A stretch of DNA of 64,000 nt, from NCBI GenBank assembly GCA_958399925.1, contig CATXOC010000003.1, forward strand, positions 1-64,000. The letters run 5' to 3'. Below are positions 51,559 to 60,291 of the stretch, piece by piece. Under the pieces are notes generated by a model, which saw only the letters and a list, made by a program, of their open reading frames with translations, had not been told where the DNA came from and did no database searches. Position 1 is the first letter of the stretch. Each line of letters starts with the position of its first letter. Position numbers and translations under genes: made by a program. This stretch comes from an uncultured Candidatus Saccharibacteria bacterium (GTDB lineage: Bacteria; Patescibacteriota; Saccharimonadia; Saccharimonadales; Saccharimonadaceae).

Positions 51559-53427
51559 ATGACGAAAGCAGCAAAAATTCTAAAAATCTATTGGATGCTT
51601 ATACTGGTAATTATCGGTGGTGTAACTGCTGGTATATTTAGCCTATTGTTCGACAATAGCCCGTTCTTCTTGTCGGCTCAATTTAGCTTCGACGGCGCTG
51701 ACTTAGCACACTATATTATTGTAGCCCTGAGCGCAGTCATTGTAATTAGCATGAGCATTGAAATGATAAAAACAATTGCGCATGGTTCATACGGTATCGA
51801 CATTCTAGCAATCACCGCCATTATTGCCTGCTTGCTGCTCGGCGAATATTGGGCAGCCTATGTCATCATGCTAATGCTATGTGGCGGCGAAGCACTCGAA
51901 AGCTATGCCATTCGTCGAGCTCGACGTGAACTATCAACTTTAATTAAACGTCGTTCGACGAAAGCTCACTTAGTTAGCCGTAGAGGCATAACAGAAGTTA
52001 GCTTAAACCAGGTAAATAAAGGCGATACTTTACTAATTAAGCCCGGTGAAGTAGTTCCCATTGACGGCATATTACAGTCCGAATCCGCAACTATCGACGA
52101 AAGTTCAATTACTGGTGAGTCTGTGCCTGTTAATAAAAAGCAGTGCGATAAAGTAATTTCTGGTACTACCAACTTTGATACTGCTATTCAAATTCGCACC
52201 ACCTGTACCGCAGCTAATTCGTACTACTCTCAGATTATCAAATTAGTACAAGAGGCAGAGTCGCAGCCCGCTCATTTCGTCAATATGGCTAACCGCTACG
52301 CCGTACCATTTACGCTAATTTCCTATTTAATTGCCGGGCTGGCTTGGTATTTATCGGGTAACGCAGCGCGCTTTGCTGAGGTGTTGGTAGTTGCATCACC
52401 TTGCCCACTAATTCTCGCAGCACCAATCGCCTTTGTGTCTGGCATGAGCCTCAGCAGTCGCCATGGCGTTATTATTAAGAATGGCACTACACTAGAACAA
52501 ATAGCACGCGCCAAAACTTTCTGCTTCGACAAAACCGGCACACTTACCACTGGACAATTAGCTGTCGATTTGATTGAAACTAGCGGCAACTATACCGAGA
52601 AGGATATTATTGCCATTATGGCAGCTGCAGAAAACTTAAGTAATCACGTAATGGCGACTGCCATTATTAACAAGGCCAACACGCTACGGGCACCCAAGTT
52701 AGAAGCCCGAAACGTCCGCGAAGTCGCTGGCGGCGGTATCTTTGCAACCGTAGCCGGTAAACGTATAGTTGTCGGCAGTCGCAAATTTTTGACCGAAAAT
52801 AAAATCCCTAACTTGCCACCATGCGATCTGTCTAGCACTGAAATAATGTTGGCAGTCAGCGGCAAATATGCTGGCGCAGTGCACTTGTCCGATCAACTAC
52901 GTCCCGAAGCTGCTAGTGTAATTAATAAACTAAAGCAATTAGGCGTGAAGCATTTAGCCATGCTAACCGGCGATCGCGTCGAAGTAGCTCGTAGCGTCGC
53001 TAGGTGCATTGGGATTAACGAAGTCCACGCCCGTCTAACACCTGACGGTAAATATCGTTATGTAAAGCAAGCAGCCGAACAAGGCACTGTAGTTATGGTA
53101 GGCGACGGCATAAATGACGCCCCTGTTCTCGCAATCGCTAACGTTGGTATAGCCATGGGTACAAATGGATCATCCGCAGCCAGCGAGTCTGCTGATGCAG
53201 TAGTTACAGTTGGCGATTTGTCTCGCGTCACTACCTTGCGCCAAATTGCCCAACATACCGTACATATCGCCAGGCAATCAGTCCTAACAGGCATGGTTCT
53301 ATGTATAGTGCTCGAGCTAATTGCTACTACAGGTGTAATTCCAGCGATTATCGGTGCTGGCCTACAAGAATTAATCGATGTCGTGGTTATATTGAATGCG
53401 CTAAGAGTTGGTAGACTAAAAGTCTAG
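51559..53427 (+). CDS. SPC-type P1B heavy-metal ATPase
   Basis: A 622-residue metal-transporting P-type ATPase without N-terminal metal-binding domains. The ion motif is SPC in VVASPCPLILAAPIAF, the phosphorylation site DKTGTLTTGQL, the actuator ESSITGESVPVNK and the hinge MVGDGINDAPVLAIANVG. The SPC motif defines the P1B-4-like group, in which Co2+, Zn2+, Fe2+ and Ca2+ have been reported as substrates, so specificity should not be assumed. It is distinct from the CPC-type copper pump at 11846. TAAACT, preceded by TGC, ends 6 nt before the ATG (weak -10). It is divergent from the methyltransferase with 55 bp between starts. Confidence 0.88.
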   Translation: MTKAAKILKIYWMLILVIIGGVTAGIFSLLFDNSPFFLSAQFSFDGADLAHYIIVALSAVIVISMSIEMIKTIAHGSYGIDILAITAIIACLLLGEYWAAYVIMLMLCGGEALESYAIRRARRELSTLIKRRSTKAHLVSRRGITEVSLNQVNKGDTLLIKPGEVVPIDGILQSESATIDESSITGESVPVNKKQCDKVISGTTNFDTAIQIRTTCTAANSYYSQIIKLVQEAESQPAHFVNMANRYAVPFTLISYLIAGLAWYLSGNAARFAEVLVVASPCPLILAAPIAFVSGMSLSSRHGVIIKNGTTLEQIARAKTFCFDKTGTLTTGQLAVDLIETSGNYTEKDIIAIMAAAENLSNHVMATAIINKANTLRAPKLEARNVREVAGGGIFATVAGKRIVVGSRKFLTENKIPNLPPCDLSSTEIMLAVSGKYAGAVHLSDQLRPEAASVINKLKQLGVKHLAMLTGDRVEVARSVARCIGINEVHARLTPDGKYRYVKQAAEQGTVVMVGDGINDAPVLAIANVGIAMGTNGSSAASESADAVVTVGDLSRVTTLRQIAQHTVHIARQSVLTGMVLCIVLELIATTGVIPAIIGAGLQELIDVVVILNALRVGRLKV

Positions 53428-53505
53428 ATTCAGTTTTGCATCAGCTTTAATCTATATAGTAGATAAGTTAAATATATAGGGTTTAAGTGTTAAACTAGGA
53501 ATTAC

Positions 53506-55263
53506 ATGAATAAAATTTTTAAATATCTACTATCATACTGGTGGCAAATTTTGCTAGTCATTGTCACTACTTATGGTAATGTTTGGGCGTCACTACAATT
53601 GCCTACGCTCATGTCAAATATTGTCAACAAGGGAATTTTAGGCAATGATCAGAGTTACATTATCAGCGAGGGCGTTCGCATGCTACTAGTTACCGCATTT
53701 GGTTCAGTCGCCGCCATCATAACGGGCTTCTTGGCTAGTCGCATCGCCACTGGCTTTGCGCGTAGAGTTCGCCTCGAGACCTTCAAGAAAATTGAAGGGT
53801 TTAGCTTAACTGAAATCAACAAGTTTTCGACCGCCAGCCTGATCACTCGCAGCACTAACGATATACAACAGGTACAAATGGTTACAGTTATGGTTCTGCG
53901 CGTAGCACTACAGGCGCCACTGATGGCAATTGGCGCGATCTTTAGCGCACTTCACACAGCACCAAATATGACTTGGGTTATGGCGTTCAGTGTAATTGCC
54001 TTACTGATACTGGTTGGTGTCTTATCTAGCTTAGTAGTACCAAAATTCAAGATCCAGCAAAAACTAGTCGACCAGATAAATCTAGTTGCTCGCGAGAACC
54101 TAACTGGCCTACGTGTCATTCGTGCATTTAACAACGAGAAGGTCGAAGAGAAAAAGTTTAATGACGTTAACCGCAGAATCACCCATCTTAGCTTATGGAT
54201 CAACCGCGTCATTAGCCTTATGCAGCCTGGAATGTTGCTGATAATTAACTTTACAATGCTTGCCATTGTCTGGATAGGCGCACATTATGTAGTAGATGGA
54301 ACACTAGAAATCGGCAATATGATGGCATTTATGCAGTACGCTATGCAAGTGATTACCAGCTTTCTATTGCTGGTCATGGTTATGGTTATGTTACCACGAG
54401 CTCAGGTATCAGCTAGCCGTATCAACGAGATTCTCGACACTAAAAATTCTATAAAGCAGCCAAAACATCCAGAGACATTGGACGAGGATAAGAAAGGCGT
54501 TCTGGAATTTCGCCATGTAACTTTCACGTATCCTGGCGCCGAGTCTGCCGTTATCAACGATGTAAACTTTGTCGCAAAGCCCGGACAAACCACTGCTTTC
54601 ATCGGCTCGACTGGATCTGGCAAGTCCACACTAGTCAACCTAATTCCGCGTCTATACGACGTGTCATCTGGTCAAATCTTGATTGACGGTCATGACATTC
54701 GCCGCATCAAGAGCCAAGACTTAACACGTGTACTCGGTTTTGTACCACAACGCAATATTCTATTTAGCGGAACTATCGAAAGTAATATTAAATACGGCAA
54801 GCCTGATGCCACTGACGCCAAAATGCGCCAAGCCGCCGCAACTGCCCAAGCCGACTTTATCAAAGACCTAGAGAGTGAATATCACGCTCACATTGCCCAA
54901 GGTGGTAGCAATGTTAGTGGCGGCCAGAAACAGCGTCTATCAATTGCCCGCGCACTCGCTAAAGACCCCGAGATACTAATATTTGACGACAGTTTTAGTG
55001 CGCTAGACTATAAAACCGACTCCGCTCTACGCAAGGCACTGCGCGAGAAAGAGTCCAACAAAACAATCATCATAGTGGCGCAGCGTATTAGCACCATCCG
55101 TCACGCCGACCAAATCATAGTGCTAGATAACGGCCATGTCGTTGGCAAGGGTACACACGAAGAGCTATTGCGCGACTGCGAAGTTTACCGCGAGATAGCC
55201 GAGAGTCAATTTAGCGAGGAAGAGATGAAAAAGGAATTAGAGGAGGCAGGCTATGGCAAATAA
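53506..55263 (+). CDS. ABC exporter half-transporter, degenerate ATPase site
   Basis: A 585-residue half-transporter with six membrane helices followed by an ATPase domain. Walker A GSTGSGKSTLVN, signature NVSGGQKQRLS and Walker B LIFDDSFSALD, where Asp replaces the catalytic Glu, as in the YheI/BmrC subunit of heterodimeric exporters. The second gene, overlapping by 11 bp, has the complete catalytic site. The complex would export drugs, lipids or peptides; substrate unknown. A TAAACT box ends 9 nt before the ATG. Confidence 0.93.
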   Translation: MNKIFKYLLSYWWQILLVIVTTYGNVWASLQLPTLMSNIVNKGILGNDQSYIISEGVRMLLVTAFGSVAAIITGFLASRIATGFARRVRLETFKKIEGFSLTEINKFSTASLITRSTNDIQQVQMVTVMVLRVALQAPLMAIGAIFSALHTAPNMTWVMAFSVIALLILVGVLSSLVVPKFKIQQKLVDQINLVARENLTGLRVIRAFNNEKVEEKKFNDVNRRITHLSLWINRVISLMQPGMLLIINFTMLAIVWIGAHYVVDGTLEIGNMMAFMQYAMQVITSFLLLVMVMVMLPRAQVSASRINEILDTKNSIKQPKHPETLDEDKKGVLEFRHVTFTYPGAESAVINDVNFVAKPGQTTAFIGSTGSGKSTLVNLIPRLYDVSSGQILIDGHDIRRIKSQDLTRVLGFVPQRNILFSGTIESNIKYGKPDATDAKMRQAAATAQADFIKDLESEYHAHIAQGGSNVSGGQKQRLSIARALAKDPEILIFDDSFSALDYKTDSALRKALREKESNKTIIIVAQRISTIRHADQIIVLDNGHVVGKGTHEELLRDCEVYREIAESQFSEEEMKKELEEAGYGK

Positions 55264-57370
55264 CGAACCAGCAAGATCAGCTCAGACACGCAGCCGCGGA
55301 CCAGCAGTTGGCCGATCCGTCGAAAAAGCCAAAAATTTCAAAGGCACGTTAGTCAAGCTCATCAAGTACATGAACACTTACAAATGGCAAATTCTAGTAG
55401 TTGTACTATTTGCCATTGGCAGCACTATTTTTGCCATCGTCAGCCCAAAACTACTTGGCAATATTACAAACCAGATCACCGACGACTACATGGAGATCAA
55501 GGTTTATAACGAGATCCACAAGCAACTGCCAAAGGACTACAAACTTCAGGACGGCACGACAGTCAAGCAGCTGGTCGATGAAATGAACCAAGCTAGCAAA
55601 GAACAAGTCGAAGCGCAAAAAGCAGCTATCGCAAAGTTGCCTGCCGAGCAGCAGGCCTTAGCCACAGAAAAGCTAGAAAAAGCAACTAAGAAGCAACAAG
55701 AACAGTCCGCTCAACTGAACGACAAAATGAAGTCAATTCCCGAGAATCAGCGCGAGCGGATTATGCAGCTTGATCTAACCAAGAAGCCTTCGATGGATTT
55801 CAACGGTATCAGCCAGATCACCCTACTACTGCTTGGCCTATACGTCCTCAGCTCACTATTTGGTTATATCCAATCATGGATCGTTACAGGCGTCACTCAA
55901 AAAGTTGCCTATCGCTTCCGTCGCGAACTTAGCTCGAAGATTAACCACATGCCGCTGCGTTATTTTGACACCCATCCGTTCGGCGATGTACTATCACGCA
56001 TCACCAACGACGTCGACATGGTTTCGCAAAGTCTGTCGCAGGTTATCACGCAACTAGTCTACAGTACAGCTACTGTGATTGGTATTGTCGTAATGATGTT
56101 GTCTATCAATGTCACCATGACTAGCATCATTCTAATTACCATACCGCTTAGCGCTATTCTAATTAGCCAAGTAGTCGGTCGCAGTCAGAAGTACTTCAAG
56201 CAGCAACAAGACGTCTTAGGGCGTTTAAACGGCCACATAGAAGAAACTTACGCTGGCCACAATATCGTCAAAATCTTTGGGGGCGAGCACAAGGCGATTA
56301 CTAAATTCGACGGCTATAACGAACGCCTATATAGATCCGCCTGGAAATCACAGTTCATAAGTGGACTAATACATCCAATTATGAACTTTATCGGCAATCT
56401 TGGCTATGTCGCCGTAACCATGCTAGGTGGCTATCTAGTTATCAATGGTCGTATTCGCGTAGGTGACGTACAGGCGTTTATTCAATATATTCAGCAATTC
56501 AACCAGCCAATCATGCAGATCGCCAATATATTTAACGTCATTCAGTCGACAGTTGCTGCTGCAGAACGTGTATTTGAGTTTATTGACCAGCCTGACGAGG
56601 TTAAGACTTGGGAAGGTAAAGGTGTGCAGCTCGACCATGTTAGTGGCAAAGTCGAGTTCGACCATATCAAATTTGGCTACAACAAAGACCAGCCTATCAT
56701 TCACGATTTTAGCGCTAGTGTAAAGCCGGGACAGAAGATTGCCATTGTTGGTCCAACTGGCGCAGGTAAGACCACTATGATTAATCTACTAATGCGCTTC
56801 TACGATCCAGATAGCGGCTCAATTAAAATTGACGGCGTTGACACCAAGCTAATTAACCGTCATGATGTACGTCGCAATTTCGGCATGGTACTGCAAGACA
56901 CTTGGCTATTCAGGGGCACAGTGCGTGAAAATCTGCGCTATGGCAAACTCGATGCCACTGATGATGAAATACGCACAGCCGTAAAAGCCGCTCGCGCCGA
57001 TCATGTCATCCGTGCCTTACCCGAAGGCTACGATACTATGCTAGATGAGAATGCAGACAACGTCTCTGCCGGTGAAAAACAGCTACTAACCATTGCTCGC
57101 GCAATGCTAGCCAATGCACCAATTCTCATACTAGATGAGGCCACTAGCAATGTCGATACGCGTACCGAGGAATTGATTCAGAAAGCCATGGACAAGCTAA
57201 TGGAGGGTCGCACTTCATTTGTAATCGCCCACCGCCTATCAACAATTCGCAATGCTGACCTAATTTTAGTACTGAATCATGGCGACATTATCGAAAAAGG
57301 TAATCATGCACAGCTAATGGCGCAAAATGGCTTCTACGCCAATCTCTACAACAGTCAGTTTTCGCAATAG
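55253..57370 (+). CDS. ABC exporter half-transporter with extracytoplasmic coiled-coil insertion
   Basis: A 705-residue partner subunit. Walker A GPTGAGKTTMIN, signature NVSAGEKQLLT (Ala for Gly) and Walker B ILDEATSNVD with the catalytic Glu. Between membrane helix 1 (about residues 45-65) and helix 2 (about 190) lies a ~100-residue insertion rich in Lys/Gln/Glu (QASKEQVEAQKAAIAKLPAE, KKQQEQSAQLNDKMKSIP), predicted outside the membrane and helical; related actinobacterial and firmicute subunits carry similar insertions. GAGGAGG provides a coupled start inside the first gene. An intrinsic terminator follows at 57408. Confidence 0.93.
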   Translation: MANNEPARSAQTRSRGPAVGRSVEKAKNFKGTLVKLIKYMNTYKWQILVVVLFAIGSTIFAIVSPKLLGNITNQITDDYMEIKVYNEIHKQLPKDYKLQDGTTVKQLVDEMNQASKEQVEAQKAAIAKLPAEQQALATEKLEKATKKQQEQSAQLNDKMKSIPENQRERIMQLDLTKKPSMDFNGISQITLLLLGLYVLSSLFGYIQSWIVTGVTQKVAYRFRRELSSKINHMPLRYFDTHPFGDVLSRITNDVDMVSQSLSQVITQLVYSTATVIGIVVMMLSINVTMTSIILITIPLSAILISQVVGRSQKYFKQQQDVLGRLNGHIEETYAGHNIVKIFGGEHKAITKFDGYNERLYRSAWKSQFISGLIHPIMNFIGNLGYVAVTMLGGYLVINGRIRVGDVQAFIQYIQQFNQPIMQIANIFNVIQSTVAAAERVFEFIDQPDEVKTWEGKGVQLDHVSGKVEFDHIKFGYNKDQPIIHDFSASVKPGQKIAIVGPTGAGKTTMINLLMRFYDPDSGSIKIDGVDTKLINRHDVRRNFGMVLQDTWLFRGTVRENLRYGKLDATDDEIRTAVKAARADHVIRALPEGYDTMLDENADNVSAGEKQLLTIARAMLANAPILILDEATSNVDTRTEELIQKAMDKLMEGRTSFVIAHRLSTIRNADLILVLNHGDIIEKGNHAQLMAQNGFYANLYNSQFSQ

Positions 57371-57407
57371 AACCCATATAACATTAGTGCAGTTAGCAGT
57401 ACGACAC

Positions 57408-57441
57408 AAAACGGTAGATCCATAATTGAATCTACCGTTTT
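57408..57441 (+). terminator. Intrinsic terminator of the ABC operon
   Basis: AAAACGGTAGAT/ATCTACCGTTTT, a 12-bp perfect stem with a 10-nt loop followed by TTATTGG. Confidence 0.88.
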
Positions 57442-57518
57442 TATTGGCTAATATTGTTTGACTTATTACGCCATATTTGATAAAACTATTTAGTATATAA
57501 ATACAGAGGAGTGGTAAA

Positions 57519-59075
57519 ATGAGACACAAAAAGGATACTAACACCAACTATAGTGCGATTGCCAATAAGCAACGTAAGATATCCATACGAAATGTAAAAT
57601 GTAAGATTAAGTACGGTCTCGGCCTTACAGCAGCAGCAGTGATCACTGGTATTATAGGACTAAGCCAAAGCTTCAGTGATATATCCTCTGCCTTATCAAT
57701 CTCATCACTATCCAGCACGAGCGGCTCGATTGATGGCGGAAACGAGATTACTATTAAGGGCAAAGGGTTTCTAAAGACCGTTGATAAACAAGATAAAATC
57801 ACACAGATAGTTGGCGGGACTACAGAGCCTGACGGTACAGTATTTGCTATTACTGAAAATGGCCGAGTCTATAGCTATGGAGACAACCGATACGGCCACG
57901 CTGGTACTGGTGTCGCATGTAACGACGAAGTTGATTATTACAAGGAGCCGTGTTTTTACAATGAGCCTCAAGACATCACGGATAAATTTAACGGCGAAAG
58001 AGTAAATAAGATTTACAATGGCGTCGCAATCACCGATAAGCATGTTTACAGATGGGGAAACGACTATCTCAGCCCAACTATTATCCCAGAGCTAACTGGT
58101 AGGCAGATTATTGGTATTGGATCAACTTACGATGCAGCATTCTCGGATACATCTATATACTTTTTGAACTATATCTATCAGCAAAATAAGCTGACAGTTA
58201 AAGTGAACGACGGTATTGATATTAGTTCGTATCTAAATGGAGCAACTATAAAAGATTTGGCTAGCGACAAACAAAATAGCTATATATTAACCAGTAAAGG
58301 ATCGTTGCTTCAGCTCACAGTTAATGACGCCAAGGAAGTAACATCCTATAATGATATAGCGGAAAAGTTCGGTACGAGCGTCAAGCAGCTAGGGTTGTTA
58401 GAAAACGCATTAGGAGACAACTGTCTTCTAGTACTAACTGGCGATGGTAAGCTAATAATGAAGCAAAGCGATGCATCGTTATACTATATAGCAGACAACG
58501 TATCAAGTATCGTGGGATGCTACTTTGACTACGTGCAACTATACTTTACAAAAAACGACGGAGGTTTATACTATTTCGACGAGTACGAAAGGCCAGGAAA
58601 CGAAGTTCATAGCTATAGCACAGGTGTAGACGATATTGCTATTCACACCGATGGCGGCGATGGCGTTTCGTTTATTCAGAATACTAACCCAGACAAAATT
58701 TGTTCGCGCGCCATGATTCCGAGCAGCATCGACGATTATAAGCCGTGCGTAACTATTCCACTTCAATCATACAAGGCAACCGAACCGTCCATTAAGTCTT
58801 TGTCATTCGGCGATGTTACGACTGATAAATTCACAATTGTCGACGACAACACCCTTAAAGTTACCGTTCCACGCCATGTTGCAGGTAAGGTAAATGTTAA
58901 AATGACCGATAGCGACAATAAATCAACGACATTGAAAGACGGCTACGAATACGTAGACGGGACCGCTAAGCGAGACCCCAACGCAGAAACTACACCTCGC
59001 CAAGATGCGGCTGGTGTCAAAAACTCAGCCAACCACGACAACAAAACTATTACTGCGCCAAATACAGGTGTGTAA
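57519..59075 (+). CDS. Surface protein with RCC1-like propeller inserted in a TIG domain
   Basis: A 518-residue exported protein. A signal-type helix near residues 30-48 is followed by the first half of a TIG/IPT fold (SISSLSSTSGSIDGGNEITI KGKGF), then about 340 residues of RCC1-like repeats (VFAITENGRVYSYGDNRYGH, HVYRWGNDYLSPT, SYILTSKGSLLQLT), then the rest of the TIG fold (SLSFGDVTTDKFTIVDDNTL, VKMTDSDNKSTTLKDGYEYV). The C-terminus is a charged linker ending APNTGV and stop. APNTG resembles a sorting-type motif, but no membrane helix or basic tail follows. GAGGAG precedes the ATG. Likely a host- or surface-interacting protein (inference). Confidence 0.8.
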   Translation: MRHKKDTNTNYSAIANKQRKISIRNVKCKIKYGLGLTAAAVITGIIGLSQSFSDISSALSISSLSSTSGSIDGGNEITIKGKGFLKTVDKQDKITQIVGGTTEPDGTVFAITENGRVYSYGDNRYGHAGTGVACNDEVDYYKEPCFYNEPQDITDKFNGERVNKIYNGVAITDKHVYRWGNDYLSPTIIPELTGRQIIGIGSTYDAAFSDTSIYFLNYIYQQNKLTVKVNDGIDISSYLNGATIKDLASDKQNSYILTSKGSLLQLTVNDAKEVTSYNDIAEKFGTSVKQLGLLENALGDNCLLVLTGDGKLIMKQSDASLYYIADNVSSIVGCYFDYVQLYFTKNDGGLYYFDEYERPGNEVHSYSTGVDDIAIHTDGGDGVSFIQNTNPDKICSRAMIPSSIDDYKPCVTIPLQSYKATEPSIKSLSFGDVTTDKFTIVDDNTLKVTVPRHVAGKVNVKMTDSDNKSTTLKDGYEYVDGTAKRDPNAETTPRQDAAGVKNSANHDNKTITAPNTGV

Positions 59076-59101
59076 ATCAAGTCGCAGTTGTCACATATTA
59101 G

Positions 59102-59129
59102 TTAAACACCCCTCGTAAGGGGTGTTTAA
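59102..59129 (+). terminator. Intrinsic terminator of the RCC1/TIG gene
   Basis: TTAAACACCCC/GGGGTGTTTAA with a 6-nt loop, directly followed by an AT-rich tandem repeat. Confidence 0.85.
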
Positions 59130-59164
59130 TATTAATAATATTAATAATATTAATAATATTATTA
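59129..59164. repeat. 9-bp AT microsatellite
   Basis: ATATTAATA is repeated three times perfectly and a fourth time with changes. It lies between two terminators in non-coding DNA and may be length-variable between strains. Confidence 0.85.
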
Positions 59165-59181
59165 TTCTACTGGCATAAAAA

Positions 59182-59202
59182 TGGGCGCCACATAGGCGCC
59201 CA
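59182..59202 (-). terminator. Intrinsic terminator of the small Cys-rich gene
   Basis: TGGGCGCC/GGCGCCCA stem with 5-nt loop; minus-strand RNA continues ATTTTTATG. Confidence 0.85.
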
Positions 59203-59217
59203 AACAGGACTTAGTCC

Positions 59218-59382
59218 CTAAACGCGTACGCAATTGATATAGACTGTACCTTCACACGAACGGCACCTATATTTCTCCAATACTTGCTTACACTGCTTTT
59301 TACGAAGTACTGCTTCGTTCTCTTCTCTGCTATCCCCACTCGTGGTGGTTGGCATGTTCTTGATTTTGCGAGCATCTTTCAT
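59218..59382 (-). CDS. Small Cys-containing basic protein (candidate zinc-binding)
   Basis: A 54-residue reading frame starting MKDARKIKNMPTTTSGDSRE and ending CRSCEGTVYINCVRV. The C-terminal half is basic and has four cysteines (QCKQVLEKYRCRSCEGTVYI then NC), a plausible small zinc knuckle. Evidence that it is real: AAAGGA ribosome binding site, a good promoter (TTGACT, 17 bp, TAAAAT) about 70 bp upstream, and a strong terminator 16 bp downstream. I do not recognise the family; nucleic-acid binding is a guess. Confidence 0.68.
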   Translation of the reverse strand: MKDARKIKNMPTTTSGDSREENEAVLRKKQCKQVLEKYRCRSCEGTVYINCVRV

Positions 59383-59444
59383 AGGATTTTGTCCTTTCAG
59401 TTGACGTGCTACTCTAACGCTGAATACCTTAGAGCCGATTAATT

Positions 59445-59473
59445 ATTTTACAGTAGCCGTCCGCCAAAGTCAA
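59445..59473 (-). promoter_or_regulatory. Promoter of the small Cys-containing gene
   Basis: TTGACT (complement of 59468-59473) and TAAAAT (complement of 59445-59450) lie 17 bp apart, leaving a leader of about 55 nt with an AAAGGA site. Confidence 0.6.
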
Positions 59474-59512
59474 TATATTAACAATAGCTTTGGAACCTAG
59501 CAAACTAACACT

Positions 59513-60148
59513 TTAAGCATGTGTCTTGGTGATGTCGGCATGTAACTCTTCGCGGGTTGCACATTTACCTTCATCATCAACCGTGTAAATCAAGACAGTA
59601 CCAAAGACCATCTCGAAGTGCGCGATATCCTCATCCGAGATGCTCTGGATGTATTTTACTAATGCGCGAATCGAGTTACCGTGTGCTACAAATAGAATAT
59701 TTTCACCATTCAGTAGTTTCGGCACGATGTTATTCAGATACCACGGCACAACCCGGTTATAAACATCATGTAGGGTCTCACCATTTGGGATTGGTTCATC
59801 AAAATTGCGGCGAATAGCATTAAACTTCACATCACCTACCTTCTCCTTAACATCCCATTTATTCATGCCGGTATAGTCACCATAATCACGCTCGTTCAAC
59901 TGCTCAACAGGCGTAGATTCATGGCCAGCCTGGCCCTGTGTTTCTAGTACATTACGCATTGTCTCAATTGAGCGCTTTAGCTTGCTAGTATAAATCTCAT
60001 CAAATTTAATATCTCGAATCAGCTCACCCATCTTCTTAGCATCATTTGCACCCTTTTCAGTCAAAGATACATCCGTCCAGCCAGTCCATTTACCCAACAA
60101 ATTCCATTCACTTTCACCGTGCCGAATTAAAACCAATTTTCCCGACAT
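59513..60148 (-). CDS. gpmA: 2,3-bisphosphoglycerate-dependent phosphoglycerate mutase
   Basis: A 211-residue histidine phosphatase-superfamily enzyme interconverting 3- and 2-phosphoglycerate in glycolysis. The phospho-His motif LIRHGESEWNLLGKWTGWTD is at the N-terminus, with VEQLNERDYGDYTGMNKWD and the second catalytic His in ILFVAHGNSIRALV. PIPNGETLHDVYNRV is also conserved. Length is slightly below the 230-250 typical of GpmA. I start at 60148 (MSGKLVLIRHG), preceded by AAGGAG. It lies between terminators, so it is a single-gene transcript. Confidence 0.95.
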   Translation of the reverse strand: MSGKLVLIRHGESEWNLLGKWTGWTDVSLTEKGANDAKKMGELIRDIKFDEIYTSKLKRSIETMRNVLETQGQAGHESTPVEQLNERDYGDYTGMNKWDVKEKVGDVKFNAIRRNFDEPIPNGETLHDVYNRVVPWYLNNIVPKLLNGENILFVAHGNSIRALVKYIQSISDEDIAHFEMVFGTVLIYTVDDEGKCATREELHADITKTHA

Positions 60149-60234
60149 TTTCACTCCTTTTTATTTAATCTTTCACATACCATCTTACCACATTATAGTC
60201 TTACTAACTGGCGTACTCTGATAATCGCTTATAG

Positions 60235-60263
60235 TAAAACACCTCCGCAGTGGAGGTGTTTTA
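60235..60263. terminator. Intrinsic terminator of dnaK
   Basis: TAAAACACCTCC/GGAGGTGTTTTA with a 5-nt loop, T-rich on both sides, 29 bp after the dnaK stop codon. Confidence 0.88.
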
Positions 60264-60291
60264 TATGATTTAGCTACATTCAGCTATATTG

